Shown here: in pieces, positions 35,023 to 43,288 of the stretch
Layout: every line of letters starts with the position of its first letter
Numbering within the stretch: the first letter of the stretch is position 1
NCBI GenBank assembly: GCA_002288455.1
Contig: NEUS01000002.1
Location: 1-64,000, forward strand
Length of the DNA: 64,000 nt
Origin: Opitutia bacterium Tous-C1TDCM
Lineage (GTDB): Bacteria; Verrucomicrobiota; Verrucomicrobiia; Opitutales; Opitutaceae
Direction: 5' to 3'
Translations under genes and position numbers: made by a program
The notes under the pieces: model-generated
Database searches by the model: none
What the model saw: the letters and a program-made list of their open reading frames with translations, nothing else
What the model was told of the DNA's origin: nothing

Positions 35023-38000
35023 TGGAGCACGAGTTCGGGCCGGCACGCCGCCGGCAGGACCGGGGCTTTTTCGCCGCGCACCAGCGTTTCGAGCAATCGG
35101 CCGAGATGTCCGGCGTAGGCAGCCGGATTCACAAAGGTCGGCCGCCGCGCCATGCCCGCTGCGATGCGCTCGCCCAGTCCGCGGCGATAGGCCGGCTCAT
35201 TCGCCAGCCGCACCGCCAGCGCGATGTACGCCGCTTCGTCCGGCACGATCAGTTCCGGAATTTCCAATTCGCGCAGCAGCGCCGCCGCCATGCGCCCGCG
35301 GTGCGTCGGACTTTCCTGCACCACCGGCGGCAGGCCCAGTTCGAGGGGATCGATCACGGAAATGCTGCCCGAAAATGGCGCCGTATCGAGGTACACGTCG
35401 GCGAGCCGCTCGAGCGCCTTCACGTCCGCGCGCGACGGCAGCGAATCGGCCAACACCAATCGGTCGCGGGCCACGCCGTGGCGGGCGCAAATCGCGGTCA
35501 GGGAGCGCTCGAATTGCTGCACCGGAAACGCGCTCGACCAGTTCGGATTGAAGGGCAGCAGCACCAACTTGGACTTCGGCACCGCCCGCAGGATCTTCGC
35601 CCAGGTCTCCTGCTGCTCCGGCAAGATCTTGAAACAGGCCGCGGCGTTGAGAAACACGACGTCGTCGTCCGCCAGCCCCAGGCTCGCCCGGTCGAAGGTA
35701 CGGCCCAAACCCGCGGCTTCCACGGTGTAATCCAGGCAACCCGGCGGGCCCGGGCAAAAACGGAGTCGCTCGCTGAAATGCTCCTGCAGGCCCGGCAGAT
35801 CGTTCAGCGTCCCGGTCAGGAAGCCGTCGATGTGGCGCATGCCGGTGCTGGCCGGCGAGCAGTACGAGGTGAGCTGCACCGGCGCGAGCCGATGCAGCGC
35901 GATCAGCGCCACGGCATTCGCCACCGCGGTGACGTTCGTGCCGACGATCAGCACGTCGAGCTCGGCCGCGCGGATCGTCTGCACCTGCCGGTGCAGATTC
36001 GCCGGCAGCGGCGTGAACGTATCCGCGAAAGAGCGACAGCGGTCCTCCACCGGCCCCGGGTTCCGCGCCACCGGAAACAGGCAGATCTCGAAACGAGCAC
36101 GGTCGAGCTGCAGCGCGGGCAACGTGACGTGCGTCTCCGTCTGCGCGCCGAAATGCGCGCTGAGGAACCCGACTTTGATCTTGGTCCGCCCCTTCGGCCG
36201 CTTCGGCAGCTTCGCGTCGATCGCCGCCCCTTTGCGCCGCAGCACGAATTCCATGATCGCCGCCCGCCGTTCCGCGGTTTCCCGCGTGTTGCGCCGGCTG
36301 AAATAGAGGGGAATGCCGCTTGCCCGGAGGGCGAAGTATTCGGCGACCCGGAGCGTCAGCGACTCGGCCGCCCGCGTGCGCGTGCGTTCCTCGACGGCCC
36401 GCGCCGTTTGCAAAAGCTGGTCGTGGTACTGCTCCGCTTCGCCCGCGAGCACGAAAACCTGCGGCGCATGCAGCACATAGCCGAGGTAATCCTCCAGCAG
36501 CCAGGCCGGGATCTGCTCGAACGGTACCGCGACGCCGCCGCGGTGCGCCGGCGCCAGGAGCATGCGCGCCAGCAACGGCCGCACGTCGGGCGAATCCGCG
36601 CCCGCCGCCGCCAGGGCCGTATCCAGAATTCCGATTTGCTCGGCGAGGGCCGCGGTCGGCGGTTCGCTGTTCAGGCCGCTCTTGAGCAGGGCCCGGTAAA
36701 CCTGCCCCAGGCTGCCGCGGAAATGCCCTTCCAGTTTCGCCGGCTCCGCCCCGACGACAAAGTTCATCAGCCCCTGCTGGAGTTCCGCGAGTTGGCTCCG
36801 GACCGACGGCTCGGCGGGATTCCCCGCGTAGGCCGCGACGATCTGCCGGATGGCTTCGACTTCGTCGGCGCCGAACACCTCGTCCGCGCTGAACGTTTCG
36901 CCGGCGGCCGCGGCCGGCGCCGGTTTCATTTCCGCCTGCAAGAGGCCGATGATTTCCCGCGCCCGCGCGGCGCATTCCTCCGACGGCGCCTGCCGCAAAG
37001 CCGCTTCGAGCATCGCCAGAGCCTCGGCCGGTTGGCCCGCGCGCACCTTGGCCTCGGCCTCCGCGATCAGGGTTTGGAAATCCGCCAAAGTCGTCCGCGG
37101 CGGGAGCCATTCCACGCCCGCCGAGGTCGGTTTCGGCGGCGGCAATTGCGCCGCATCGAATTTCTGCTGCGCCAACTTCACGGCCTCGGGACCGTAGAGT
37201 TTCGGATGATTCAGAATGATCCGGGCAAACATCGCCGGCAGGTGCGGCTGCAGCGTGTGGATCATGCTGCCCTCCTTCGCGCGGTAGAAGAACAACGGCT
37301 CCGGGATGCGTTTGCCGACAAACCCTTGTTCGCCGCAGCCGATCCAGAAATCCCAATCCTCAACGCCGCGGGTCATGTTGGGGTTGTAGCCGCCGGCCGC
37401 CTCCCACGCCTTCCGGCGGAACAACGACGTGCAGGTGAACAGATTCTCTTTCTTGCAGAGCCGGGCGAAGTCGTAGTCCAGCGCGGGGCGCCGGGTGTTG
37501 TGCCCGCCGAAGTAGACCCAGTCGGTGTAGGCGATCGCGATTTCCGGATGCCGCTCGAGCAGCGCCACGGTCTTGGCCAAAAAGGTCGGATCGATGCGGT
37601 CGTCCGCATCCAACGGCAGGATACACTCGCCCCGGGCGAGCCGGATGCCGGCGTTGCGCGCGTCGGCGAGACCGCCGTTGGCCTTTTCCACCAGCCGGAT
37701 TTTCCGCGCCGGGTGCCGCAGGATCAGGCCCTGCGCGACCTCGGAGGTACGGTCGGGACTGCCGTCGTTGACGATGACGATTTCCCAATGCGGATAGGTC
37801 TGGGCCAGCACGCTGTCGACGGCCTCGGCCAAGTATTGCGCCTGATTGTAGCAGGGGATGACGACCGAAACGAAGGTCGGCGCTTGCGGCGCTTGCGGCG
37901 CCGCGGCCGCCGCCAGCACCGCCCGCGCTTTTTCGAGTTGGGCGGCCGGATAGGCGGCCGGGTTGTTCAAGATCACCTGCGCCGTGCGGGTCCGGTGGTG

Positions 38001-40259
38001 CGCCACCGTCTGCGAATACACGCCGCTGTCCTTCTCGTTGTAGAGCAGACCGACGCGCGGCACGTAGGCCGCCTTCGCCCCGGCCACCGCCGCCGCCAGC
38101 CAGAAATCCCAATCCTCGTAGCCGCGCACGTTGTCGCGGTAGCCGCCCACCTTGGCCCAGATTGCCCGCCGGTAAAGGCAGCAGTAAACCAGTTGGTTGG
38201 CCGCGGCCAGGGCCTTGACGTCGAAGCGGCCCGGAATCTTCCGCACCCGCGTCTTGCCGTTGTCGAAAAGCGAATCCGTATAGACCAGGTCCACCGTCGC
38301 GTCGGCCTCGATCGCCCGGAAGGCATGCTCGAGGTAGCGCGGATCGATCTGGTCGTCGGCGTCGATCGGCAGAATGAATTCGCCCTGCGCCTGCCGGATG
38401 CCGGCATTGCGCGCCAGCGCGGGCTGCCCCGAATTGGGCTGGTCGACCACGGTGATGCGCCGATCGGCAAACTCCTCCGCGCACGCCTTCGCCACTGCGA
38501 GCGAATCGTCCGTGCTGCCGTCGTTGACGATGAGCAATTCCCAATTCTCGAACGTCTGGTGCACCACGCTGCGCACACACTCGCGCAGGAATTTGCCGTA
38601 GTTGTAGCACGTGATGACGACGCTGACGCGCACCGGCCGAGCCGCCGGCGCGACGATCCGGCCGGCCACGGCGGCCAACCCTGACCGCACCGCGGCCAAC
38701 TCGAGCCCCGCCGCGTCCTTCGCCACCGGCGCCGTCGCCTGCGGAATCGAAGGCCGAACCCCGAGCACGATCTCGGCGCAGCGATCCAGGCAGGCATGCC
38801 GACCCGGTTTCAGATCCTCGAGCGTCTTCGCCGTGAGTTCGCCGTGATGCACGTCGGGCATGTGCACGAGCGGAAAGTCGATATTCCAACGGAACATGTA
38901 CGCGTACGCAAAGCGGTACGCCGCCCGCGCGATTTCCTCGGCCGCGGCGGTGCTCCGCGGCCGAGCCGCGCGATCCGCCAGAAGGCCGGCGTAGTCGTCC
39001 GCCGCCGTGACGAAACGGATTCCCTCGCAGGGCATCCAGGGCGAGCGGGCCGCGAGAAAAACAGGCAGGCCGCGGCACGCCATTTCCAGCGCGATGGTGC
39101 TGCCGTACACAAACCCGACGTCCGTGCGGTCGACCAACGCGTAGCTGCTCACCTGGTCGTCGGGCATCACCACGGCGACGTTGTCCGGGACGCGGCCGCG
39201 CAAGTCCTCGAAGTGCCGCAGTTCGTCGAGATTTCTTCCCGTGGACTTCTTGCCGCCGGAATTCGGATGCACGCGCACGATCAGGGCGAGGCCGGGCTGG
39301 TCGCGCACGAACCGGATCGTTTCGTCGATCCAGCGGTTCTGGGTGCCGAAGGCCGAAGTCCGGTCGTCGTCCGCCACGATTTCGTCCGTGCTGCTGGTGA
39401 AGAGACTCCAGATTTGCCGGTCAGCGTGGCGTTCCAGAAACGGCGCGAGCGGCCCGAGCGAGCTTTGGACGCTGAAGGTCTTCCAGTTGAGATTGGCGCC
39501 GCGCGCCCGGTCGAGCAACCAGCCGGTCACCCGCGCGGCCTCCGCGGCGGCCAGCGGCACGCCGCCCCACTCCGCCCACAGCTTCGGATACGGCCGGAGC
39601 GAAAGGCAGCCCTCGTTCTCCCACAGGAGCAATTGTTCCTTGGCCAGACCCCGCTCATGGCAAACCACGCGGATGCCGCGTTCTTTCGCCAGTTCGAGCG
39701 CGATCCGGGTCACCGCCATGCGGCCGTTGAACATGAGCAGCACGTCGGGGCGCTCCGCCTCGAGCATTTGCGCGATGCACAGCAAGGCGACGCCGCCGCT
39801 GTAGAGGTAGCTGCGCAGCGTCGCGCAGTGTTTCGGATTCGCGAGGTCGATCGCGTTGATCCGCAGATGGGTGTGCACCGAGGACTTCACCCACGACCCG
39901 AGCGGGTAGCCCTGGAATTCCGCCCGAAGCAATTCCGCGTCCGGCAACGCATCGACGAAAGCGCGGACGGCCGGCACGACTTCGGCCGACTTGTAGGCGC
40001 CGAGCCACGTGTGCGGCACGCGGTTGTTTTCGAGCAGGCCCTTCACCTGCACCTGGCAGACGGCACAGGCATTCGCCGGACGGCGACCCACGGTCGACTC
40101 CCAGAACAAATCGCAATCCGTGAAGAGACCGTCGCAGCTGACGTAGCGGTAACTGTGCCCGCGCCACTGCAGGTTGTGGCAGATCGCGATCTCGTAGAGC
40201 GCATGCAGCTGCCAATAGGCGTACGGCGAGAAGCTGAGAATTTTGGCAGGAGTGGTCAT
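35019..40259 (-). CDS. Giant multi-module glycosyltransferase (capsule-type GT, two GT2, GT41-like)
   Basis: The protein has 1746 residues. Residues 1-480 resemble capsule/surface-glycan transferases (LLMFNGRMAVTRIALELAKERGIRVVCHERG, LIVRVHPNS, YGSTIALEMACRGLPVFLAARSPW). A first GT2 domain starts at about 545 (VSVVITCYNYGKFLRECV, LIVNDGSTDDS, ILPIDADDQIDP, EDWDFW). A second GT2 starts at about 797 (SVVIPCYNQAQYLAEAVDSVL, VNDGSPDRT, LPLDADDRIDP, VEDWDFWIGC). A helical linker (about 1090-1340) leads to a GT41-like catalytic region (about 1355-1740: KVGFLSAHFGAQTETHVTL, AVALIALHRLAPVQLTSYCSPAST, LDTAPFSGSISVIDPLELGLPPVV). Both GT2 units keep the DxD-type acidic residues. It may build a glycan in one chain. 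It is followed by the coupled gene at 33949. The frame is intact throughout. Confidence 0.85.
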   Translation of the reverse strand: MTTPAKILSFSPYAYWQLHALYEIAICHNLQWRGHSYRYVSCDGLFTDCDLFWESTVGRRPANACAVCQVQVKGLLENNRVPHTWLGAYKSAEVVPAVRAFVDALPDAELLRAEFQGYPLGSWVKSSVHTHLRINAIDLANPKHCATLRSYLYSGGVALLCIAQMLEAERPDVLLMFNGRMAVTRIALELAKERGIRVVCHERGLAKEQLLLWENEGCLSLRPYPKLWAEWGGVPLAAAEAARVTGWLLDRARGANLNWKTFSVQSSLGPLAPFLERHADRQIWSLFTSSTDEIVADDDRTSAFGTQNRWIDETIRFVRDQPGLALIVRVHPNSGGKKSTGRNLDELRHFEDLRGRVPDNVAVVMPDDQVSSYALVDRTDVGFVYGSTIALEMACRGLPVFLAARSPWMPCEGIRFVTAADDYAGLLADRAARPRSTAAAEEIARAAYRFAYAYMFRWNIDFPLVHMPDVHHGELTAKTLEDLKPGRHACLDRCAEIVLGVRPSIPQATAPVAKDAAGLELAAVRSGLAAVAGRIVAPAARPVRVSVVITCYNYGKFLRECVRSVVHQTFENWELLIVNDGSTDDSLAVAKACAEEFADRRITVVDQPNSGQPALARNAGIRQAQGEFILPIDADDQIDPRYLEHAFRAIEADATVDLVYTDSLFDNGKTRVRKIPGRFDVKALAAANQLVYCCLYRRAIWAKVGGYRDNVRGYEDWDFWLAAAVAGAKAAYVPRVGLLYNEKDSGVYSQTVAHHRTRTAQVILNNPAAYPAAQLEKARAVLAAAAAPQAPQAPTFVSVVIPCYNQAQYLAEAVDSVLAQTYPHWEIVIVNDGSPDRTSEVAQGLILRHPARKIRLVEKANGGLADARNAGIRLARGECILPLDADDRIDPTFLAKTVALLERHPEIAIAYTDWVYFGGHNTRRPALDYDFARLCKKENLFTCTSLFRRKAWEAAGGYNPNMTRGVEDWDFWIGCGEQGFVGKRIPEPLFFYRAKEGSMIHTLQPHLPAMFARIILNHPKLYGPEAVKLAQQKFDAAQLPPPKPTSAGVEWLPPRTTLADFQTLIAEAEAKVRAGQPAEALAMLEAALRQAPSEECAARAREIIGLLQAEMKPAPAAAAGETFSADEVFGADEVEAIRQIVAAYAGNPAEPSVRSQLAELQQGLMNFVVGAEPAKLEGHFRGSLGQVYRALLKSGLNSEPPTAALAEQIGILDTALAAAGADSPDVRPLLARMLLAPAHRGGVAVPFEQIPAWLLEDYLGYVLHAPQVFVLAGEAEQYHDQLLQTARAVEERTRTRAAESLTLRVAEYFALRASGIPLYFSRRNTRETAERRAAIMEFVLRRKGAAIDAKLPKRPKGRTKIKVGFLSAHFGAQTETHVTLPALQLDRARFEICLFPVARNPGPVEDRCRSFADTFTPLPANLHRQVQTIRAAELDVLIVGTNVTAVANAVALIALHRLAPVQLTSYCSPASTGMRHIDGFLTGTLNDLPGLQEHFSERLRFCPGPPGCLDYTVEAAGLGRTFDRASLGLADDDVVFLNAAACFKILPEQQETWAKILRAVPKSKLVLLPFNPNWSSAFPVQQFERSLTAICARHGVARDRLVLADSLPSRADVKALERLADVYLDTAPFSGSISVIDPLELGLPPVVQESPTHRGRMAAALLRELEIPELIVPDEAAYIALAVRLANEPAYRRGLGERIAAGMARRPTFVNPAAYAGHLGRLLETLVRGEKAPVLPAACRPELVLQ

Positions 40260-40598
40260 GCGGGGAAAGCGACGGCCGACGGGACAACCCGGAACAGTTC
40301 AACCCGGACATGGTGCTGAGAAACCGAACCCGGGCTCGCCTCGGAGGCATGCCCACCGCGGCCCCAAGGGGCCGGGTGGCTTCGCACGGAAAGCAGGTCT
40401 CGGTTGATTCGCCGGGGCATGGCTTCCACTTAAGCAGAAATCCCGCCAAGTACCCTTCTCCCTGTCCCGCTTATACTTGCGATTCCCCGGCAAGACATCG
40501 CCGACTTCGCCGCAGGCAACCGGCAGTTTTTTCCTGTCCGGCAACGACCGCCGGGCCGCGTGGATTCAGCCCTTGCGCAAGAGGGTTGTCATCCCGTC

Positions 40599-40796
40599 TT
40601 AGCGCCAATTGCCGTTCCGCGGATAGCGGCTCCGCAACCGGTCGAAGATCTCGGGATCCATGCCCGGCTCTTACTTCGTCGCGAGTTCCTTGAAGTCGTA
40701 GCCCTTGACGAAGAGCGAGCGGAACGGGCTCTCGCGGATGATCGTTTCGTAATCCTCGAAGAACAGGCGGTTCTGGCCGTCGGAAGGAGCAGTCGT
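40599..40796 (-). pseudogene. Degraded 3' remnant of an unidentified gene
   Basis: Downstream of the PIG-L stop the minus strand keeps a protein-like frame: SDGQNRLFFEDYETIIRESP, then FRSLFVKGYDFKELATK and a TAA at 40671-40673, and in the same frame EPGMDPEIFDRLRSRYPRNGNWR with a stop at 40599-40601. There is no start codon. The pattern looks like the tail of a lost gene, interrupted by an in-frame stop. I do not recognise the family. The remaining gap to the giant gene (40260-40598) shows only a GC-rich hairpin (CGGCCCC/GGGGCCG at 40360-40375), presumably its leader. Confidence 0.4.
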
Positions 40797-41465
40797 TCAG
40801 AGCGGAATCAGTTCGCGGCAGACCATGAAGCCCTCGGCCCAGGCCACGCCGCATTCGCGGCCCCGGACCACGCGGCGGGCGAGGAACGCCTCGACGGAAC
40901 GGCTGTGCGGATCGGCGCGCACCTCCTGCGCGTAGGCTCCGTAGGCCCGGACCGCGGTCTCGACGTCAGCCTCCGTCAATTCGACGTATGCGGTCGGGCG
41001 ATACGCGGCGCCCGGGCTGCCCCACTCCGTCGCGCTGGCCACCTCGAAGGCCCGCACCGCCCGGCAGGTTTCGCCCGGCTGGGGCCGGAACGCCGTGAGC
41101 GCGGCCTCGCAGACGCGACGATGGTCGATGTTGAGGTCGCCCCAGAAATGCGTGTAGACCGCCTCCGGCTGCACCTTCCGTTTCACGCGCTCGACGGTCT
41201 GCGCGAGCTTCAGCAACGGGACGCGGTCGAGTTGGTTGTCGGGAAAATTTCCGTACCCCGCGATCGAGCAGCCGAGAATTTTCGCCGCCGCCTGCGCGGC
41301 CCGCCGACGGACCTTGGCCGCGGCGGAATTGCGGCCGCGGGAACCGACGCCGTCGGTGAAAAAGAGCACATGGACCCGGTGGCCTTCGCGGACCCAGCGC
41401 GCGATGGCGCCGCCGCAACCCAGCGTTTCGTCATCCGCATGCGCGGCCAAAATCAGGATATTCAT
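40797..41465 (-). CDS. PIG-L family deacetylase
   Basis: The protein has 222 residues. The zinc-site motif AHADDETLGCGG is at 8-19 and the second site is HFWGDLNIDHRRV, as in LmbE/PIG-L N-acetylglucosamine deacetylases. Other family segments are VHVLFFTDGVGSRG and GYGNFPDNQLD. The gene follows pseI directly (6 bases between) and is the last gene of the pseudaminic acid operon. A deacetylase beside two formyltransferase modules could remove an acetyl group from a sugar amine before formylation, but this is inference; the substrate might equally be a glycan or lipid-linked sugar. Confidence 0.9.
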   Translation of the reverse strand: MNILILAAHADDETLGCGGAIARWVREGHRVHVLFFTDGVGSRGRNSAAAKVRRRAAQAAAKILGCSIAGYGNFPDNQLDRVPLLKLAQTVERVKRKVQPEAVYTHFWGDLNIDHRRVCEAALTAFRPQPGETCRAVRAFEVASATEWGSPGAAYRPTAYVELTEADVETAVRAYGAYAQEVRADPHSRSVEAFLARRVVRGRECGVAWAEGFMVCRELIPL

Positions 41466-41471
41466 GGCGGT

Positions 41472-42527
41472 TCAGGCTCCGAGCAGGGGCCAGTCCAGCG
41501 GCGTGCCGCGCGCGATGTCGCGACTGGCGCGCCGGCCGACGACCTGATCCCAATGCTTCGGCGGCAAGCCGGAGCCGGGGCGGATCGAACGGACGTTGTG
41601 TTCGCCGAACACCTCGCCGGCTTTGACGTCGGCGGTGACGAAGAGCGAGCGGCGGAAAACGCGGCTCGATTGCTCCTTCGCGGTCATCTCGTAGCTGACG
41701 CGGCCAAGCGCCTGTTCGGCGACCCGGATCGCGTCGACCATCGCCTTGAACTCCGCGGGTTCGAGGGAGAACGAGCTGTCCGGGCCCGGCTGCGCGCGCG
41801 ACAGCGTGAAGTGTTTTTCGACGATGCAGGCGCCGAGCGCGACGGCGGCGACCGGCACGGCCACGCCCATCGTGTGGTCCGACAAGCCGGCCACCGTGCC
41901 GAAGGTCTCGCCCAGGTGCGGGATGGTGCGGAGATTCATCTCGTCGGGCGCCGACGGATACGCACTCGTGCATTTGAGCAGGGCCAGTTCCCGGCCGCCC
42001 GCCTGCCGGAACGCCCGCACCGCGTCGTCGATCTCGGCCATCGACGCCATGCCGGTGGAGATGATCGTGGGCTTGCCGGTGCGCGCCACCCGCCGGATCA
42101 GCGGCAGGTCGACGATTTCGAACGACGCAATCTTGTGCGCGGGCACGTCCAGGCCCTCGAGGAAATCGACCGCCGTGAAGTCGAAGGGCGTCGAGAAGCA
42201 GTGCAGGCCGAGGCTTTCGGCCAAGGTCTTGAGCCGCGGAGTCCAATCCCACGGAGTGCACGCCTCGCCGTAGAGTTCGTGCAGGTTGCGTCCGGCCCAG
42301 ATCGTGCCGGCGCCGATCTGGAACTCCGGCGTGCGCAGGTTCAGCGTCATCGTGTCCGGCGTGTAGGTTTGCAGCTTGAGCGCATCGGCGCCCGCCGCCT
42401 TCGCGGCCCGCACGATCTCCGCGGCCTGGGCGAAATCCTGGTTATGGTTGGCCGACATCTCGGCGATCACGTAGACCGGATGCCCGGGACCGATGGCACG
42501 GCCTTGGATATTGAAGCGAGGAGTCAT
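41472..42527 (-). CDS. pseI: Pseudaminic acid synthase
   Basis: The protein has 351 residues. PseI condenses 2,4-diacetamido-2,4,6-trideoxy-L-altrose with PEP to give pseudaminic acid. The NeuB-type barrel shows YVIAEMSANHNQD, GADALKLQTYTPDTMTLN, FSTPFDFTAVDFLEGLDVPAHKIASFE, KPTIISTGMAS and SDHTMGVAVPVAAVALGACIVEKHFTL; the PDTMTL segment favours PseI over NeuB or LegI. A C-terminal SAF (antifreeze-like) domain is present (SLFVTADVKAGEVFGEHNVRSIRPG...WDQVVGRRA). The start at 42527 gives a normal N-terminus. Its neighbours supply the rest of the pathway. Confidence 0.92.
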   Translation of the reverse strand: MTPRFNIQGRAIGPGHPVYVIAEMSANHNQDFAQAAEIVRAAKAAGADALKLQTYTPDTMTLNLRTPEFQIGAGTIWAGRNLHELYGEACTPWDWTPRLKTLAESLGLHCFSTPFDFTAVDFLEGLDVPAHKIASFEIVDLPLIRRVARTGKPTIISTGMASMAEIDDAVRAFRQAGGRELALLKCTSAYPSAPDEMNLRTIPHLGETFGTVAGLSDHTMGVAVPVAAVALGACIVEKHFTLSRAQPGPDSSFSLEPAEFKAMVDAIRVAEQALGRVSYEMTAKEQSSRVFRRSLFVTADVKAGEVFGEHNVRSIRPGSGLPPKHWDQVVGRRASRDIARGTPLDWPLLGA

Positions 42528-42544
42528 GGGCGTGTTTCCAGATA

Positions 42545-43288
42545 TCAGGGGGAAGGCTCCGGCCGCGGAACCGGCGTGATTTTCACGTCCGCCACGAGCC
42601 GGCCGTCGTAGAGCGCGGGACGCTTGAACTCGAAACGGAAGCCCGCGTGTTCGAGAAACGCGGGCGGATAGCCGTCGGCGTCCAGCATCCGGATGAAATC
42701 GTGCAACGCGTCCAGCGAACCCGGCGCCGCGATCGCGCTCTCCGCCGGTTTGCGGCGCTTGAAGGCGACGACCGCGCCCCGCTGCGGCACCGGCGCCGGG
42801 GTTTCCCGCACGAGGCGGGCAACCATCGCGGCGGCGAGCCGCGTGGCGCGGATCAAAATTTCCTCGGCGCCTCCCTCGAGCGAAAGCGGCTGCTTGAGAT
42901 AGACGGGGCCCGCATCGAACGCCGCCGTCATGCGCAGGGCCGTGAGCTTCGTTTCCCGGTGGCCGCGCGCGATCAGGTTCTGGAGCGGACTGCCGCCCCG
43001 GCCGTACGGCACGTCGGTCATGTGGAAGCAGACGCATTCGTGCCGCGCGATCAATGCGTCGGGCACCTTCCAGGACCAATGCAGGAAAAAAACATAGCGG
43101 GGCGCGAGTACGTCCACCGCTTCGGCGGTCAGCTGATCGCGGTCCCCGATATAGCTCCACTCGCCGGGCAAGCCGGCCAAGTGCTCGTCGAAGATGCGCC
43201 GGTTCCACGGCTTGCAGCCGACCACGAGGTAGCGCGCGGGACGGCGGGAAACGACGGAACGGCGGGGCTGGGCGCGGCGGCTTTTCAT
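42545..43288 (-). CDS. Formyltransferase-family protein (PseJ-like)
   Basis: The protein has 247 residues. After a basic N-terminus the formyltransferase fold is visible: RYLVVGCKPWNRRIFDEHL, PRYVFFLHWSWKVPDALI, then CFHMTDVPYGRGGSPLQNLI, which matches the N10-formyl-THF-dependent formyltransferase pattern (FHxxxLPxxRG...SPL), and TKLTALRMTAAFDAGPVYLKQPLSLEGGAEEILIRA. Methionyl-tRNA and sugar-nucleotide formyltransferases share this fold; the context points to a sugar amine. Its ATG overlaps the stop of the PseG fusion (ATGA, 43285-43288), so it is made together with it. It probably formylates an amino sugar of the pseudaminic pathway; the exact position is unproven. Confidence 0.82.
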   Translation of the reverse strand: MKSRRAQPRRSVVSRRPARYLVVGCKPWNRRIFDEHLAGLPGEWSYIGDRDQLTAEAVDVLAPRYVFFLHWSWKVPDALIARHECVCFHMTDVPYGRGGSPLQNLIARGHRETKLTALRMTAAFDAGPVYLKQPLSLEGGAEEILIRATRLAAAMVARLVRETPAPVPQRGAVVAFKRRKPAESAIAAPGSLDALHDFIRMLDADGYPPAFLEHAGFRFEFKRPALYDGRLVADVKITPVPRPEPSP

